Origin: Alnus glutinosa
Lineage: Eukaryota; Streptophyta; Magnoliopsida; Fagales; Betulaceae
Reading direction: 5' to 3'
NCBI RefSeq assembly: GCF_958979055.1
Contig: NC_084888.1
Span: 1,692,001-1,756,000, forward strand
DNA: 64,000 bases
The notes under the pieces were generated by a model. It saw nothing but the letters and a program-made list of their open reading frames with translations, was not told where the DNA came from and did no database searches. Of this stretch, positions 33,112 through 45,927 are shown piece by piece. A program made the position numbers and the translations under genes. Positions within the stretch are counted from its first letter, which is position 1, and every line of letters begins with the position of its first letter.

Positions 33112-34251
33112 ATGGGAGGAAAATCTAGCAAGAAGACTGGTGGTGATGCCCCGCCGGCCCAACTCCTCCAGATGAATACCAACACCCAATTCACGGCCGA
33201 TCTGAGTTCCTATGAGGCGGCGTGTATGCTCGATCCGGACTTACAGTCCTTTGATGCCACCATCCAAGAGCGCACCACCCGGGTAATCAGCTCGCTTGCG
33301 ACTGGGGTTGAGGTTCGGTCGTTATCTTTTGATTCACTCAGAGAGGTCACCAATAGTCTACTTGAGATGGACCAGGAAGTGGTCAAAGTCATTCTAGAGT
33401 GTAAGAGAGATATATGGAACAACCAAGATTTGTTCTCATTGGTGGAGGACTACTTTGAGAATAGTCTCAAGACACTGGACTTCTGTACTGCCCTTGAGAA
33501 CTGCCTGAAGCGCACTCGTGATAACCAGTTGATAATTCAACTTGCGGTGAAGCATTTTGAGCAAGAAGTAGAAGATGGTGTTGCTGGGGTGAAATACACG
33601 AAGACATTGCAAGAATTAAGGAAATTTAAGGTTGCTGGGGACCCATTTACGGAGGAGTTTGTTGTACTGTTTCAATCAGTTTATAAGCAGCATGTATCGA
33701 TGTTGGAGAAATTGCAGCTTAGAAAGAGAAAGCTAGATAAGAAATTGAAATCTATGAAGACGTTGAGGAGAGTGGCGAATGTCATTTTTGTTGCTGCTTT
33801 TGTGTCTGTGCTGATTTTCTCGGTGGTGGCAGCTGCCATTGCAGCTCCGCCTGTTGTAACAGCTTTGGCGGGTGCATTGGCTATTCCAATAGGCTCAGTG
33901 GGAAAATGGTGTGACTCACTTTGGAAGCGCTATGAGAATGCACTGAAAGGACAAAGGGAGGTAATCAGCTCAATGCAGGTTGGAACTTACATTACAATGA
34001 AGGACTTAGAGAGCATTCGGGTACTTGTCAACAAATTGGAAATTGAGATTGAGGCGCTGTTGGAGAATGCTGATTTTGCTCTTAGAGAAGACGAGGCAGT
34101 GAAGCTTGCGATGGATGAGATCAAGAAGAAGCTGGAAGTTTTTATGGGTACTGTTGAGAATTTAAGTGAGCATGCTGATAAGTGTAGCCGGGACATAAGG
34201 AGGGCGAGGACGGTGATTTTGCAGAGGATAATCAGACAGACACCCAATTAA
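33112..34251 (+). CDS. UPF0496 (DUF677) membrane protein, copy C
   Basis: 379 residues, intact. This is the copy closest in composition to the typical At4g34320-like members of the plant UPF0496 family. It starts MGGKSSK (N-myristoylation consensus), followed by a Pro/Gln-rich insert ([12 protein letters not shown]) missing from copies A and B. Then come [34 protein letters not shown] and [20 protein letters not shown], a hydrophobic hairpin at about 222-260, and a tail ending [15 protein letters not shown]. Two adjacent ATGs occur (33109 and 33112); the second gives the MGG start. It is more diverged from A and B than they are from each other, so it is the older branch of the cluster. It has its own leader and 5'UTR intron. 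The molecular role of the family is not established. Confidence 0.9.
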   Translation: MGGKSSKKTGGDAPPAQLLQMNTNTQFTADLSSYEAACMLDPDLQSFDATIQERTTRVISSLATGVEVRSLSFDSLREVTNSLLEMDQEVVKVILECKRDIWNNQDLFSLVEDYFENSLKTLDFCTALENCLKRTRDNQLIIQLAVKHFEQEVEDGVAGVKYTKTLQELRKFKVAGDPFTEEFVVLFQSVYKQHVSMLEKLQLRKRKLDKKLKSMKTLRRVANVIFVAAFVSVLIFSVVAAAIAAPPVVTALAGALAIPIGSVGKWCDSLWKRYENALKGQREVISSMQVGTYITMKDLESIRVLVNKLEIEIEALLENADFALREDEAVKLAMDEIKKKLEVFMGTVENLSEHADKCSRDIRRARTVILQRIIRQTPN

Positions 34252-34938
34252 CTGAAAAGCCCCTTTGGTATGTTGTTCTGGCAACCCGTAACTCTTCTCA
34301 TATTGGATTTATGTGAATTTTATACAACGGTTAAAGAATTGTTGACTCTACACCTTGGATGGAATAACTTCGATCGACCCTTATCAAAGAAGCTAAAGAT
34401 AGAGTTTTGTTGTTGAGCAGGCTTTTCCTCTTCTTTTCCTTTTTTTTTTTAGGGTGTGGGGGGGGGGGGGGATTTATAAGATTGTTACTTAAATGATTAA
34501 TAGATGCACTATAACTATATAACAAAATTTGTGTTTCTTTTTTTTTTTTTTTTGAAGTCTAAAATTTGTGTTTCTTAGTTGCTCAATACAAGTCTATAAG
34601 ACATGAAACATGATTATCTAGTCCTGAAGTTGACGATTGTACCTATCAATTGGAATTGGTAATATGCTAAAAGATTGATATTATTATTAGGAGAAAAATC
34701 TCTAGATCACTTCAATTACAATTGGTATAACAATCTTCGACATTTTAGGGAAATTTACAAAATTGACATAGCAGCAAGGGTAGGTATATTGTTCTGATAT
34801 AGCGAAAGTGATTTTCTGATAACTCTGATGAAAAATTACAGTCATAATAGTACCAGGGAAGAAAGCAGTAGCAATCAGATAGCGTAGCACAAGTGCCTAA
34901 AACCACCATATAAAACCTTCTTTAATAAAACATGACAG

Positions 34939-34980
<42 letters not shown>

Positions 34981-37414
34981 ATAATAATAAAAATTAGATC
35001 TCTCAAACTATATCTATTAAACAAGCTTGAGATCTGATTACTCTAGTGATGTAAATAGCCTCAATTATCATCCAATACCGAATAGGATTATACACTTAGA
35101 TCCAACATGCAAAAAAAGCAGATTATCTGTGGGCTGGCCAGCTATGGGTAAACCAAAATAAATTGTGAATCTGAATTCTACTATCCATTAGTCTTAGGAT
35201 CAGAAATTCCAGTCTAAGTGTTGTAAGGCTCTTATTGAAAACGACAGGTTACTTGTGTTAAAAGCATGATGTCTTAATATCTTATTAAAAACATGATGTT
35301 TTACCAATCCAGAAACATGAAGTAGACGGAATAGAAAGGAATTATGGTGACTTTTCATTTGAAACGTTGAAAGCATTTTCTATTTTATGTAATATACATT
35401 AAAAGTCTTGAGGTTCTTCAGTTGTTATAAATGGTACAACTTTTATATCAAATTTGAGATGAACTACATTTGAGTAATCTTGAAGATGAATTACGCTCGA
35501 GTAATATTGGGAAAAGCATGCAATACGTGAGTCAGGAAATGAATTTGTATGAGGAAATGAACGTGTATTGGCTTCTTTTCTTGGTGGGTTTTCATTGCTT
35601 CCTCTCCGTTAATCCTTCAACTACCTTGCTTTCTTCATCATTTTCTTCTGCTCCTTCGTTTTTGTTCATCAACATAGAGAATTATGTGCCCATTTAACTT
35701 TGCTTATTCAAACCATCTTATTTGAATATCTCTTGTCATTCCTGTTTTGAAGAGCTCTAAACTTCGATGATCATATCATTGCCCTTCTCCTTGGAGATCC
35801 TTCAGTTAAAGTGTCTTAATTAAATCTAGAATATCATCTGTAGATACAAAAAGACAACGTGGTACTCTCCTGGTTACATGCGACTCTGTGTCGATATTTC
35901 AGAAAATATTCTTTTCTGATTCTTCTAGCGCTTGCTTTGCTATTGAGAAGCTTTTCGTGGATCGGGCAGCTTCTCATTATGTTTGTTTTCTTCAGAATCC
36001 AAGGAACCATTGGACACCAAGTGCTAGATTCTGATTTGGCAGCTTCTCATTATGTTTTGTTTTCTTCAGAATCCCAAGAAAATTAGTGATTTTTTTGGGA
36101 ACCATTGGATACCAAGTGCTAGATTCTGATTTGGCGTTCTATGATATATATATATATATGCTTATCCCTCTATCAAGTAGCTGTTAGGCAACTATTAATA
36201 GTTTATTTATTTATTTTTATTTTTTTGGAAAAAATTTAACATAGCCTTCAAACTACCACTCAATTGGTAATATTCTCTCAAACTTTAGATTGCGACAATA
36301 TTTTCCCCAAACAACCAAAAATTATCAATGTCCCCCGGGGCCAACAGAAAAATGAAAATAAAAAATAAAAACCTTAAAATTTCTTCAATAAGACATAAAT
36401 ACACTTATAAATTCAAAAAACTAAAATAAAAAATTAAAAGTAAAAATTTAAAAAGGAAAAATGAAAAAGGAAAAGAAAAAGAAAAAGAAAAAATCCATTA
36501 CTAGAACAAAGGTGGCTCGTTCGCCCCTTTGGCAAGAAAAATGATAATAATTTGAGTGGGTGGACGAACCACCTCTGGAATAGGATCAGGAGTGAGTTCC
36601 TTATTTTAAAGGGGGTAAAATTGTAATTTAAATTTTGTGAGACAATTTTGCCCCTCTTGGATAAGGAATTGGCTCCTCTCCATTTCACCCCTTTGTTGCA
36701 ACAATGGTTTTATTTTTTTTTATAGAAACATTATATTTTTTATTTTTACTAAGTATTTTTTTTATTGGGTAGACATTAACAATTTTTAGTAGTTTTAAAA
36801 AATACTGTCGTAATTTTTTTTTTTTTTTGGTGGGAGGGTAGGTGTACATTATTTTTTTTTTTTTTGATAAGTTAATTGCATGATAGTGTTTGAGATTGGA
36901 CTTTTCCCTAATATTTTTACAGAAGTCCCAAATTGTCCTACAGGAAAATAAATGGGGGTTTGAGAAGACCTTGAAAGAGACTATGAAACTACTAAGATTT
37001 CTTATTCATACTCTTCTTTAACAACATTCTTTACGTATCACGATTTTGGTGTGTTTGAATTATCTGAACTAACGTGTTTTGAAAACAATGAAAAGGAATA
37101 GGAAACAAGTTCAAGCCCAACTGTCATTCGATGCATCTTAAAATAAATATTTAATTTTAGAAGAAAAAGTCTCTTAACGAAAAGAGAATAGAAGATAAAA
37201 CAATAATAGTTTGAATTGAGTGTTGTTTGGGGTACTACAAATTTTTTTACAAATTGATGTGACAGTCTATGTGACATTTATTAAGTCCATCACTAAAATG
37301 TGAATCGTCATGTGGCAATCCACATGATACTTTTATGTTTACAAACTGACGTGATAACATAAAAAAATTTATTGAAAATAGAAAGTGAACGACAGTTCTA
37401 TTGAGACGAGTTAT
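34252..37414. other. Gene-poor AT-rich intergenic DNA
   Basis: 34600-34890 is a weak match to the 3'-flank of copies A and B. An A run of about 43 bases lies at 34936-34978, and a G run of about 17 at 34453-34469. A short open frame at 35470-35697 has no recognisable domain. AT-rich motifs of the 'CAAACTACCA' type near 36245-36350 resemble the ends of the Pack-MULE at 39963. No gene is supported. Confidence 0.45.
35967..36135. repeat. 73-bp imperfect tandem duplication
   Basis: The unit CAGCTTCTCATTATGTTTG... ending AAGTGCTAGATTCTGATTTGG begins at 35967 and again at 36040. The second unit has an extra GAAAATTAGTGATTTTTTT-like segment. Confidence 0.85.
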
Positions 37415-38240
37415 AAGAACTCAAAAGACAAGAATTACAAATTGATAAATTAGATTTATTTTTGTTAATGTAGAACTAGAAGAGACTTGTAACATTTAGA
37501 CTATTTCTCTATAAAGGGTCTTGTTTACAATCAAATGAATCAAGGAAAGATGTAACCAACAAAAGACTTTGACATGTGTACGTAAATCCATAAGCCGAAC
37601 CACCTTATTCTCTCTATCTCTCTTTATTGTTCTCATCTCTTTCTAAATTATGTGATTTTACATAACTATAGGCTAACTCTAGTATTTGATACGGTGTAAT
37701 TTTATTTTATTTTTCTTCACTCATTCTTTTGCATCTTCAATCATAACCAAAATAAAAATGCCCACAAATATTCATCATGTGCATTTTCTTTTTCTTGGGT
37801 TTTCTCATTCTTCCACATTTTCTCGTCATATGCTTGAACTATAGTAACCAATGCCGGCCAAAGTCGCTGAAATACAAGTTTCGGTCATAGAAATTGATGT
37901 TCCAGTTGTGGCCATAGTAGCCATTTTTTTTTCTAGCCCTTTGATGTTCTAGATCAAACCTCGACATCTATAAAGACAAGAATTACAAGAACTCAAGAGA
38001 CAAGGTCACATGAGTTACAAATTGATAAATTATAATTATTGTTGTTAATGTAGAACTAGAAGAGACTTGTAACGTTTAAACTATTTCTCTATAAATAGAG
38101 TTTTGTTTCCAATCAAATGAATCAAGGAAATATATAACCAACAAAAGGTTTTGACACGTGGATGTAGGCCATAAGCGAAACTACATAAAATATGTGTTTC
38201 TTATATTTCTTTTATCTCTCTTTAAATTATTATTAGTTCT
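37415..38240. mobile_element. Pair of 250-bp direct repeats, TRIM-like
   Basis: 37415-37665 and 37987-38236 are direct repeats. Shared blocks are AATGTAGAACTAGAAGAGAC, TTGTAAC.TTTA, ACTATTTCTCTATAAA, CAATCAAATGAATCAAGGAA and CAACAAAAG. The ...CTCTATAAATAGAG... segment looks like the TATA and transcript-start part of a plant LTR. About 320 bp lie between the copies and contain no coding domain. This fits a terminal-repeat retrotransposon in miniature or the remains of a deleted LTR element. Clean TG...CA ends and a target duplication were not identified. Confidence 0.45.
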
Positions 38241-38685
38241 TAAATGTTGGGCTTAAAAAAAGTTGCAACTGCTAAAGAAGGAAGTGTGCAAGCAAAGTCT
38301 TTTGACAACACCCCTGCAAATGGGCATTAGGCATCAATGCTTTTAGTACTACCCAAATTGGTTGCTTTTCTGGTATTGTATTGAATTTTAATGTGAGACT
38401 GCTTTAGGCGTGAAACTCTGGCCTAACTTTAGCGGCAACTTTGGTTAATGCAATTGTTCTTGCAATTACGTGGAAAACAGGAAAGCAACTGGTACCAGTA
38501 GTTGTAAGCAAACTAAAAAGAGAAAAATTTATGCATATGTGATATGGCAATGTAAAGCTTTATACAAAACAAGCAGATGTCATTTGGGTATGGCCTCCAT
38601 TGCTGATTCACAGTGAATGATATGAAGATGTCTACAATCACACTATCACCATGGGGTGGAGAGCAGCCTACCCCTACTCTTGGTT

Positions 38686-38736
<51 letters not shown>

Positions 38737-39953
38737 ACGAGAAATGAGTTAAATAAATGGCCTGGTCTAATAGTTTATTAACACATAGATAGTCTAAGAA
38801 ATGGGCCATCAGAAAGGGCGGTGTTTGAGATAGTCCAGTGGGTAGGCTATCTTGAATTTAAAAGTAAAGGAATTTAGAACCATTTGTTGGGTTGGAAACC
38901 TTGGCATGTGAGGATTGATCATTTTTGAATATACGGAAAATATATTATATTTTTCATGTATTCTATATTTGGTTGATATTAAAATATTCTCTATTTATAG
39001 ATTAATTGTAACCAAACATTAAGATTGTAATCCAATCATGGAAATTTGATTATCATATTTGTATTTACTCTAAATTCTATAAATAATAACCTTTGTAACG
39101 TAAACAAACAAGTCAAACGAGCACAAACAATATAACCATTAGAACTAATTCGTAGTGATATACATAAATGTCTAATATCAAATCACTCGTAAATTCTTTT
39201 ATCTCTTATCTTTTTTACTTTTGTTATTATTATATTATTTTTCTGGTATTTCAAATTCCAAAACAAATCTCATCAGGCAGATAAGTTGTGCCTTTTGATT
39301 GTCTTTCACTCAAAAATCAGGCCTGCCTTCGATAGAAATAGAATATATGCCAACCTACCAATAATTCAATTGGTGCATACTGAAAAGGACGCGTACGTTT
39401 CTTGAATAAGATACTGGCATCATTTTAGAAGTACGAAACGCGGTGAACTGCAAGTGAAATAAAAAGAAAGAAAAATGGAATAAAAGCATTTTTTATTTAT
39501 TTTTTTTATTTTTTTATAGATGAATAAAAGCATTGGGTACCCTTGCTTTGATTCCCCAACTTTTTTTTTTTTTTTTTTTGAAAGGTTTGATTCCCCAACT
39601 TGTGTGGCTGATCTTTGCCTCCCTTTTTTAAGCCAAGTCAACCAGACCAGTCAAATTCTTGATTAAGGAGTAATTACAAGAAGCCCAACCCTTTACAGAT
39701 TGATGTGTCAGTCTGGGGTTCACATTATATTTATCACGTCAATACTAAATAAAAATTATTACAATTGATGTTACTGACAATTTACGTAACATTTTTCATA
39801 AATGTAAAGTAAGATTGTAAAGAGCTGTAATAAAACCTGTCTAAGTCTACAAGATGTAGATAAGGTTGATATAATTTGCATTAATTTATTTTAGGGTAAT
39901 CAAGGTTTAATTAAATAAAGATATGTATAGTTATTTATCTAAGTCAAAGTCTT
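38241..39953. other. AT-rich intergenic DNA with TA repeat
   Basis: A (TA)n microsatellite lies at about 38690-38732. At 38940-39240 an AT-rich block with CTCTATTTATAG, CTATAAATAATAACC and a CAAATCACTC end may be a solo copia LTR, but the ends are unclear. No gene is recognised. Confidence 0.35.
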
Positions 39954-39962
39954 TTAATTATT

Positions 39963-40727
39963 GAAAAAAATACAATTTAACATCTCAAACTACCACTATT
40001 TTTTCGAATGGCCTCTAACATCTTTTAAAATACCAAGATTTGCACTCTGGCCCCCTAAACTACCAAAACCTTTGAAAAATACCAATTTTGACGAAATATC
40101 TCCATAATACCCCTGCCACGTGTCGTTTTTCAATTAAAAATAAAAATTCAAAAAAAAGTCAAACAAATTCAAAAAAAATTAAAAATATTTTATTTTATTT
40201 CTTTCTTTCTTTTTAAAAAAAGATGGATGTTGGCGGTGGCGTTATTTCCTAACCGCGATCGGCGACTCGATCTTCCCGTCACTCCTCCGGCCACTGTCCG
40301 TTTACAATGCCATAATGATCAATGGTAATGATCAATTTTATAGCCCGGCTTGGCGAGTTTCGATTTGCAATCATCAACTCGCTGATCTCAGCCGGGCTCA
40401 AACTCCCCGAGTTGCAGGCGTACATCGTGCCCAACGACGATACTGGAAAGAAGCAGTATGTTCTCCGGTCGATCACAATATTTTTAAAAAAAATCAAAAA
40501 TAAAAAAATGAAATTTTAGTTTTTTTTTTTTTTTTAGTTTTTAAATTTATTGATTTTTTTTAATTGAAAAATGACACGTGGCAGTGGTATTATGGGGATA
40601 TTTTGCCCAAATGGGTTTTTTTCAAAGGTTTTGGTAGTTTGAGGGCTAGAGTGCAGTCTTGGTAGTTTGGGGGGCCATCCAAAGAAATGGTGGTAGTTTA
40701 AAGGGCTAACTTGTATTTTTTTTTTCC
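39963..40727. mobile_element. Pack-MULE-like element with captured exon-like DNA
   Basis: A 765-bp element flanked by a perfect 9-bp duplication TTAATTATT (39954-39962 and 40728-40736). The ends are inverted over about 200 bp: CAATTTAACATCTCAAACTACCACTATTT against a right end ending AAATGGTGGTAGTTTAAAGGGC. The inner half includes TACCCCTGCCACGTGTCG and GACACGTGGCAGTGGTA. The middle (about 40222-40485) is GC-richer and unlike the ends. One plus-strand frame there reads EFRFAIINSLISAGLKLPEL, then QAYIVPNDDTGKKQYVLRSI. The parent gene was not recognised. No transposase is present. Confidence 0.72.
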
Positions 40728-40736
40728 TTAATTATT

Positions 40737-43700
40737 TATAGGTGCAGAAGTCATTTAATAGTAGGTTTCTCCAAGTTAGAGTTTAAGTTATCTTCAAGTT
40801 GTTTATTTGTATTAAGAGTTTATCTTAAGGTAGATGTAAAAGTGAATCTCCGATTTTATGTATTTGTAATTCTCTTATTTATATGTATGAGTGATTAATA
40901 AAAAGAAAGTAGAATTATTCACAAACTTTGTAAAGTTGTCTTTGAAAGTGTCTAAGTTCCCTCATAATCTAAAAGGTATATGTTTCCTCTGAATCTAAAG
41001 GTCTACGTTCTCTTAGATTCTAACAATTTATCCTGTTATATGTTTGAGAAATCATATATGTAATAGTTTTTGACAGAATCAAGAATGTTTTTGTTATTAT
41101 TGATATATCCGGGAGATAAAATTGATGTTAAAAGATGCCCAGAACTAATATAAAGCACGTGAAAAATTTAACTGAAATGATCGATGACCGAATTGTATAG
41201 TCCAATTTTTGATATTATGTCAAATCATTAATTATTCAAATTAAGCAAAACCAATTAATAATAGGTCAAAAGCAAAACCAGGTAGAGCATGAAATTATGG
41301 TAAAAAGAAGGGTAGAGTCTACGTCCCCTCAAACTACCACCATAATATCTTCCCTCTAAACTTTTAATTTGGACAATGTCCATTCCTTCAAACTACCAAA
41401 AATTATCAATATTCCCCCAATGATGAAAATACTTTTAATAAAATAAAATAAAATAAATTTTTTTTTTTTAAAAAAAAACAAAGAAATAAAATTAAAAAAA
41501 GAAATACATAAAAATCAGGGTGGGCAAATTTAAAAGAAAAAATTAAAAAGTTTTCATTAATTTTTTTTTAACTTAAAATTTTCGTTTCTAAAAAAAATAT
41601 CATTTTTTTTTGTTAAATAAAATTTTCCATTTTTTTTGAAATAATTTTTTCTTTTCTTTTTTTGAATTTATATGGGTATTTTTGTCTTATTAAAAAAATG
41701 TAAGATTATTTTTGTCTTTTTGCTTGCCTTGAAGGATATCGACAACTTTTGGATAGTTTGGGATAAACATCGTCCTAATTAAAGATTTTATGAAACATGA
41801 TCAATTGGATAGTAATTTGAGAGAGCTACGTATATTTTTATAAACAAATAAAAAGTATTTACGTAAGTATTTAGGTATCCCTTTGGAAATGCAGATTGTT
41901 ATTGGGTCGATATCAATATTATAAAGAGTAGCTAGCTATTTTATTCAGTTGCACTGCTTTGATCCCCACCCTCTGCTCTCAATTGTTCCTGGAATATTAA
42001 AAATTGTAGCTCAAACCTTACACCTCGAAGGAAAATAATAATTAATTTATTGCTGAATTGATCATATCGAACTCATGATGGCAGTTGCATTGTCGATAAG
42101 GATATGCCTACAGCGTCAACTTACGACAGTTCACGATGTTGGTTGGATGCTGACAATATGTTGAATTATTTTGATCATACATGGTTGGATGCTGACAATA
42201 AGATGAATTATTTGGATCATACATGGAACCATAGGGAGATCATGGGGCCATTGCCCAAAGTTTAAAAACGTATCGGCTATCACCTTCTTTTTCTTTTATA
42301 AATTTTATTTATTGTATATTTGGAAAAAATTAAAAAAAAAAAAAAATCATTTTATACTTAAAGGTAAGTACATTTGATCATATATATGATTTATTTAGAT
42401 CCGCGATAAGTGCATGGTGCTATAGAGATATCATGTATATATAAAACAAGTTTAAAACTCGTGGAAAGCATTTGATGATCTCCCTTTAGTACATTAATTT
42501 TTTTTAAAGAAAAACAGTACATTATTTTTCTTGATATCACGTATAAGATCCTAAATAATTTTCTCCTTGATGCTAAAACCCATGTGAACAATTTATTACT
42601 AGTTTTGAAATTTAATAACACGCTTTTGCTTCCATAGATAAGGAATGAAGAGTCATGCTACAGATTGGAATCAATATATACGATGTTAATGTGCTATAAA
42701 ATATTAATTAAATGATTAAATTTATTAATTTTTAATCAATTTTAAGTTTTTTGGGCAACCGAAGGTTTAACATTATATAAGTGCAGAGGTTTTAAATTCG
42801 AATCATACCTCCACAATTAACTTTTTATTTTAATTAAATATTTTATGTATTGGGCATAATTTGTAGGGAGATTTTTAGCCCACACGAGGGGTGTTATAAT
42901 AAATAATTAAATTCGTCATTTTCTATTAACTTAAAATTTTAAAATGAGTGATAATTTAACGCTTTTAAATTTTTATGTTTTCAATGAGACAATTGTTGTG
43001 TACCCAATGGCCATATAAGAATTACCATGTAAATAACTAAATATTACAATAAATTGCTTGTACTAAAAGTTAATTACCACATAAGAGCATGAGATAACTC
43101 AACATCTTGTTCAAGAAATATGCCATCTAATTGAGTAATTTTAAATACTTAACTCCTATCTCACTAGACTGATGTGATAGTGATCACCGGTCCTTAAATA
43201 GATCTTCTTAATTCCTCAGGATTAAGAAGATCTATTTCATTATCAAAATAAGATTCCACGTATGTTGTTAAATGTGACAAAATATAATCTGAACCATGAA
43301 ACAAATTCTTTTCATTTCAAGTCTTATCGGACCAGAGCTAAAATGAAACCAACACACCAAGAATATGATTGGGATAATTATCTTTTTAGCCCTAGAGATA
43401 GTAAAAAATTAAAAAAAAAAAAAAAAATGGTTCATTTCGCATGCTAAACATGCATGACACTCTAAGCAAAATTAGTTGGCCAAAAAGTCAATACCATAAA
43501 AGAATTAGAAATAAAGTCATATCACATGTGCGGTAATTAACTTAATTATATATATACTTGGACCCAAACAATAATAATAATAATGTGATATCTACATTTT
43601 TCTCTGCTCTTTCTAATGATGTTGTTGATTTGTCACATCCCACACATCCACTAGTCAATGGCGATTTTGCATGTGGATGGATTAATTAAAAAAATGTGAA

Positions 43701-44004
43701 TGGATATACTGAATTTAATACATTGTCGTTGATAATAGCAATAACAATGTAGTTACCAAAATTTAGTAGGTGTAGATATCAATATAAGCAGTTGAACCCA
43801 AAATTCTCTTTCTAATAACCATGCACTAACCCACCAAATCTAACCCTTGGTCCTTATTTCTGGCTTGAAAATAAAGACCATATTCTTCATGGTATTAGCG
43901 TTTTGGTTTTTGTTTTTGGAAAAAATAAATTTTAGCCCTTAAATTTTCATGCTATTTCAATTTTGACAATTAGTTCATTAAATTTTCCTTTGGTTTAATA
44001 GGAT
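40737..44004. other. Gene-poor AT-rich DNA
   Basis: CAAACTACCACC- and GGATAGTTTGGG-type motifs at about 41330-41420 and 41735-41765 are probably a degraded relative of the element at 39963. A 42-bp tandem duplication is listed separately. No coding region or RNA gene is recognised. Confidence 0.4.
42141..42224. repeat. 42-bp tandem duplication
   Basis: Two adjacent units begin GGTTGGATGCTGACAATA and end GATCATACAT (42141-42182 and 42183-42224), with three or so differences. Confidence 0.85.
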
Positions 44005-44175
44005 CGTGATGCTCTCAAATTATTTGTCTAAATTTGAGAGAATTCGGTCAAGTGATTGTAATAGATACTTATGGAACAACTTTAACCGGATAAATAGTTG
44101 GACAGCCTAACTTTTATTTAGTCAAGTCGGTTCCATAAATGATCATATCAAATTATTTGCTTGAATTTACCTAAT
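44005..44175. mobile_element. Foldback MITE related to 4490-4692
   Basis: The core CCGGATAAATAGTTGGACAG with CCTAACTTTTATTTAGTCAAG matches the loop and inner arm of the hairpin upstream of the GGPP synthase gene. The outer arms (CTCAAATTATTTGTCTAAATTT / AAATTATTTGCTTGAATTT) are inverted but diverged. A third weak relative may lie at 50420-50580. Confidence 0.6.
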
Positions 44176-44303
44176 TTCTTATTAATTAATGATATAATAC
44201 ATCAAACCAATCATTTAACACCACATGGCTCTCATATAACAACACATCATGTGTCAAATATTGTGTCACTTTAACACTATTACTTTAAATTACAAATATA
44301 TTA

Positions 44304-44362
<59 letters not shown>

Positions 44363-45600
44363 TTTATTTTTATTTTTATTTTTTTTAAAAAAAAAAAGAA
44401 GAAAAAAAAAAGAAGTGGGTAGGGGTGGCCAACTAGGGGGGCACCTCCCTTTAAAAAAAAAATTACGAGGTTGGAAAAAAAAAAATTCAAAAAAATTAAA
44501 AAAAAAAAGTAAAAAATAAAAATTTAGTTTACTGGCAAGGGCATAGTTAGGATTTAAGATTTAGGAGGGGGGCAAATTAAAAAAAAAAATAAAAATTAGG
44601 AGGGCCAAAACTGAAAAAAAAAAAATAGTGATAAAATTTTAATTTTTTTTTTTTTTTGTGGGGGGGGGGGGGGGGGGGGTGGGGGAAACCTCATGCCTTA
44701 AGGGTAGCTCCGCTCCTACCTACTGGCCCTATTAATTTCTTATTTTTGTCACTAGACCTTGCCTGTAATAACTTCTAGCTCTGTCTTTGTGGCCAACCAT
44801 CACTAATTATGAATGAGAAATGGCCGAAAGGGGTGCCTCTCCCGTATGGACAACCTTATTGTTTTGTTGTATTTAATCAAGTATATCATTTATAAATTTT
44901 AAATAATATGATGTGGCAATTCACACACAATTAAACTGATGTACATTAAAAAAAAAAAAAAAAAAAATTGATCCAAGTTATTTGATATCACATAAACTCA
45001 TAAAAGTAATACTATTATTTGTACGTATTTATCACACCCATTTTCATTATAATTTATGACTTTTATTTTTTTATTAACAACATAGAAAAATTACTTAAAA
45101 TACGTGGAGGCAGCACGTGAGAAATGGACATAAATAATTTGATTTTTTTTTTTGTCTAATTTGATTTTGCCGCGAGAGGTAGTAAATGTTAGCCTGCCAT
45201 AACCGGTGGAGGTCTTATCCGGACCCGTTTTGACATATATTTTTATTTGGTGGCGAGTAAATTGACTAGAGGGCAGAGGCTCAGAAACAAAAAAAAAGAG
45301 TAAAACAAACTACTTTTTCCAGATATGAAGTAACGACAGGGCATATGTGGCGACACGTTTGCGTGGAAGCAAGACCCATTAAGCTGCCACTCCCTACTTT
45401 CTCGCGCTTGTACAACTTTAACATTAAAACAACTGATGCCGTGTAAACTAGCTTTAAACCTTGATTTTACAAGACGACCATGGACCATGACACGTGTCCA
45501 ACATCAGCAAAAAGATCTTTATTCAAATGATCGGACGGTGGTGACTGTACCCCAAGTCTTTTCATTTTCTCGCGCTACGCGATTATGAACCGAGTCACTT
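44176..45600. other. Simple-sequence-rich intergenic DNA
   Basis: (TA)n lies at about 44308-44356, followed by A-rich DNA and a run of 20 G (44660-44679). GGAGGGGGGCAAATT / GGTAGCTCCGCTCCTACC segments resemble those at 54480-54545. The 45240-45600 part, which has CACGTG at 45491, leads into the MCU promoter. No gene is seen. Confidence 0.45.
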
Positions 45601-45639
45601 CCGTGGGAATATTTCACTTCCCCATAAACGAATATCTCT

Positions 45640-45927
45640 TTCTCCGCCACGTGCTAGAAACGAATATGCCAAAACGTAAGGCAACAATGCCAGACCCATT
45701 CCCCTTCAGTCGTTCGCAACGGCACGTCCAATTTCTCTTCCCTTCTCGTTCCAACCTCAATATATCGAGATGTTTTCAATTTTTTTTTTCATCATAATCT
45801 CCGGCGTAATGGGACACCTATATATATTGAGGAGGTTTCTAATTCACATAGCGATCAAAGCGACTCTCTACGCTTTCTCTCTTTCGTCAGACTTCAATAT
45901 CCCTAGAAATTTCTCTCTTCTGTTACA
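45640..45927 (+). promoter_or_regulatory. Promoter and leader of MCU
   Basis: TATATATAT (45819-45827) lies about 100 bases before the start codon and fits a TATA box. A G-box CACGTG is at 45648-45653. The leader CTCTCTACGCTTTCTCTCTTTC (45859-45882) is pyrimidine-rich, as usual for plant genes. Confidence 0.55.

Noticed and set aside
35470-35697. Possible small secreted or membrane protein
   Set aside because: A hydrophobic stretch alone in AT-rich DNA, with no family, no clear promoter and no conservation evidence.
40315-40519. Small protein gene inside the element at 39963
   Set aside because: The frame begins at an arbitrary ATG and runs into the terminal repeat; treated as captured DNA, not a gene.
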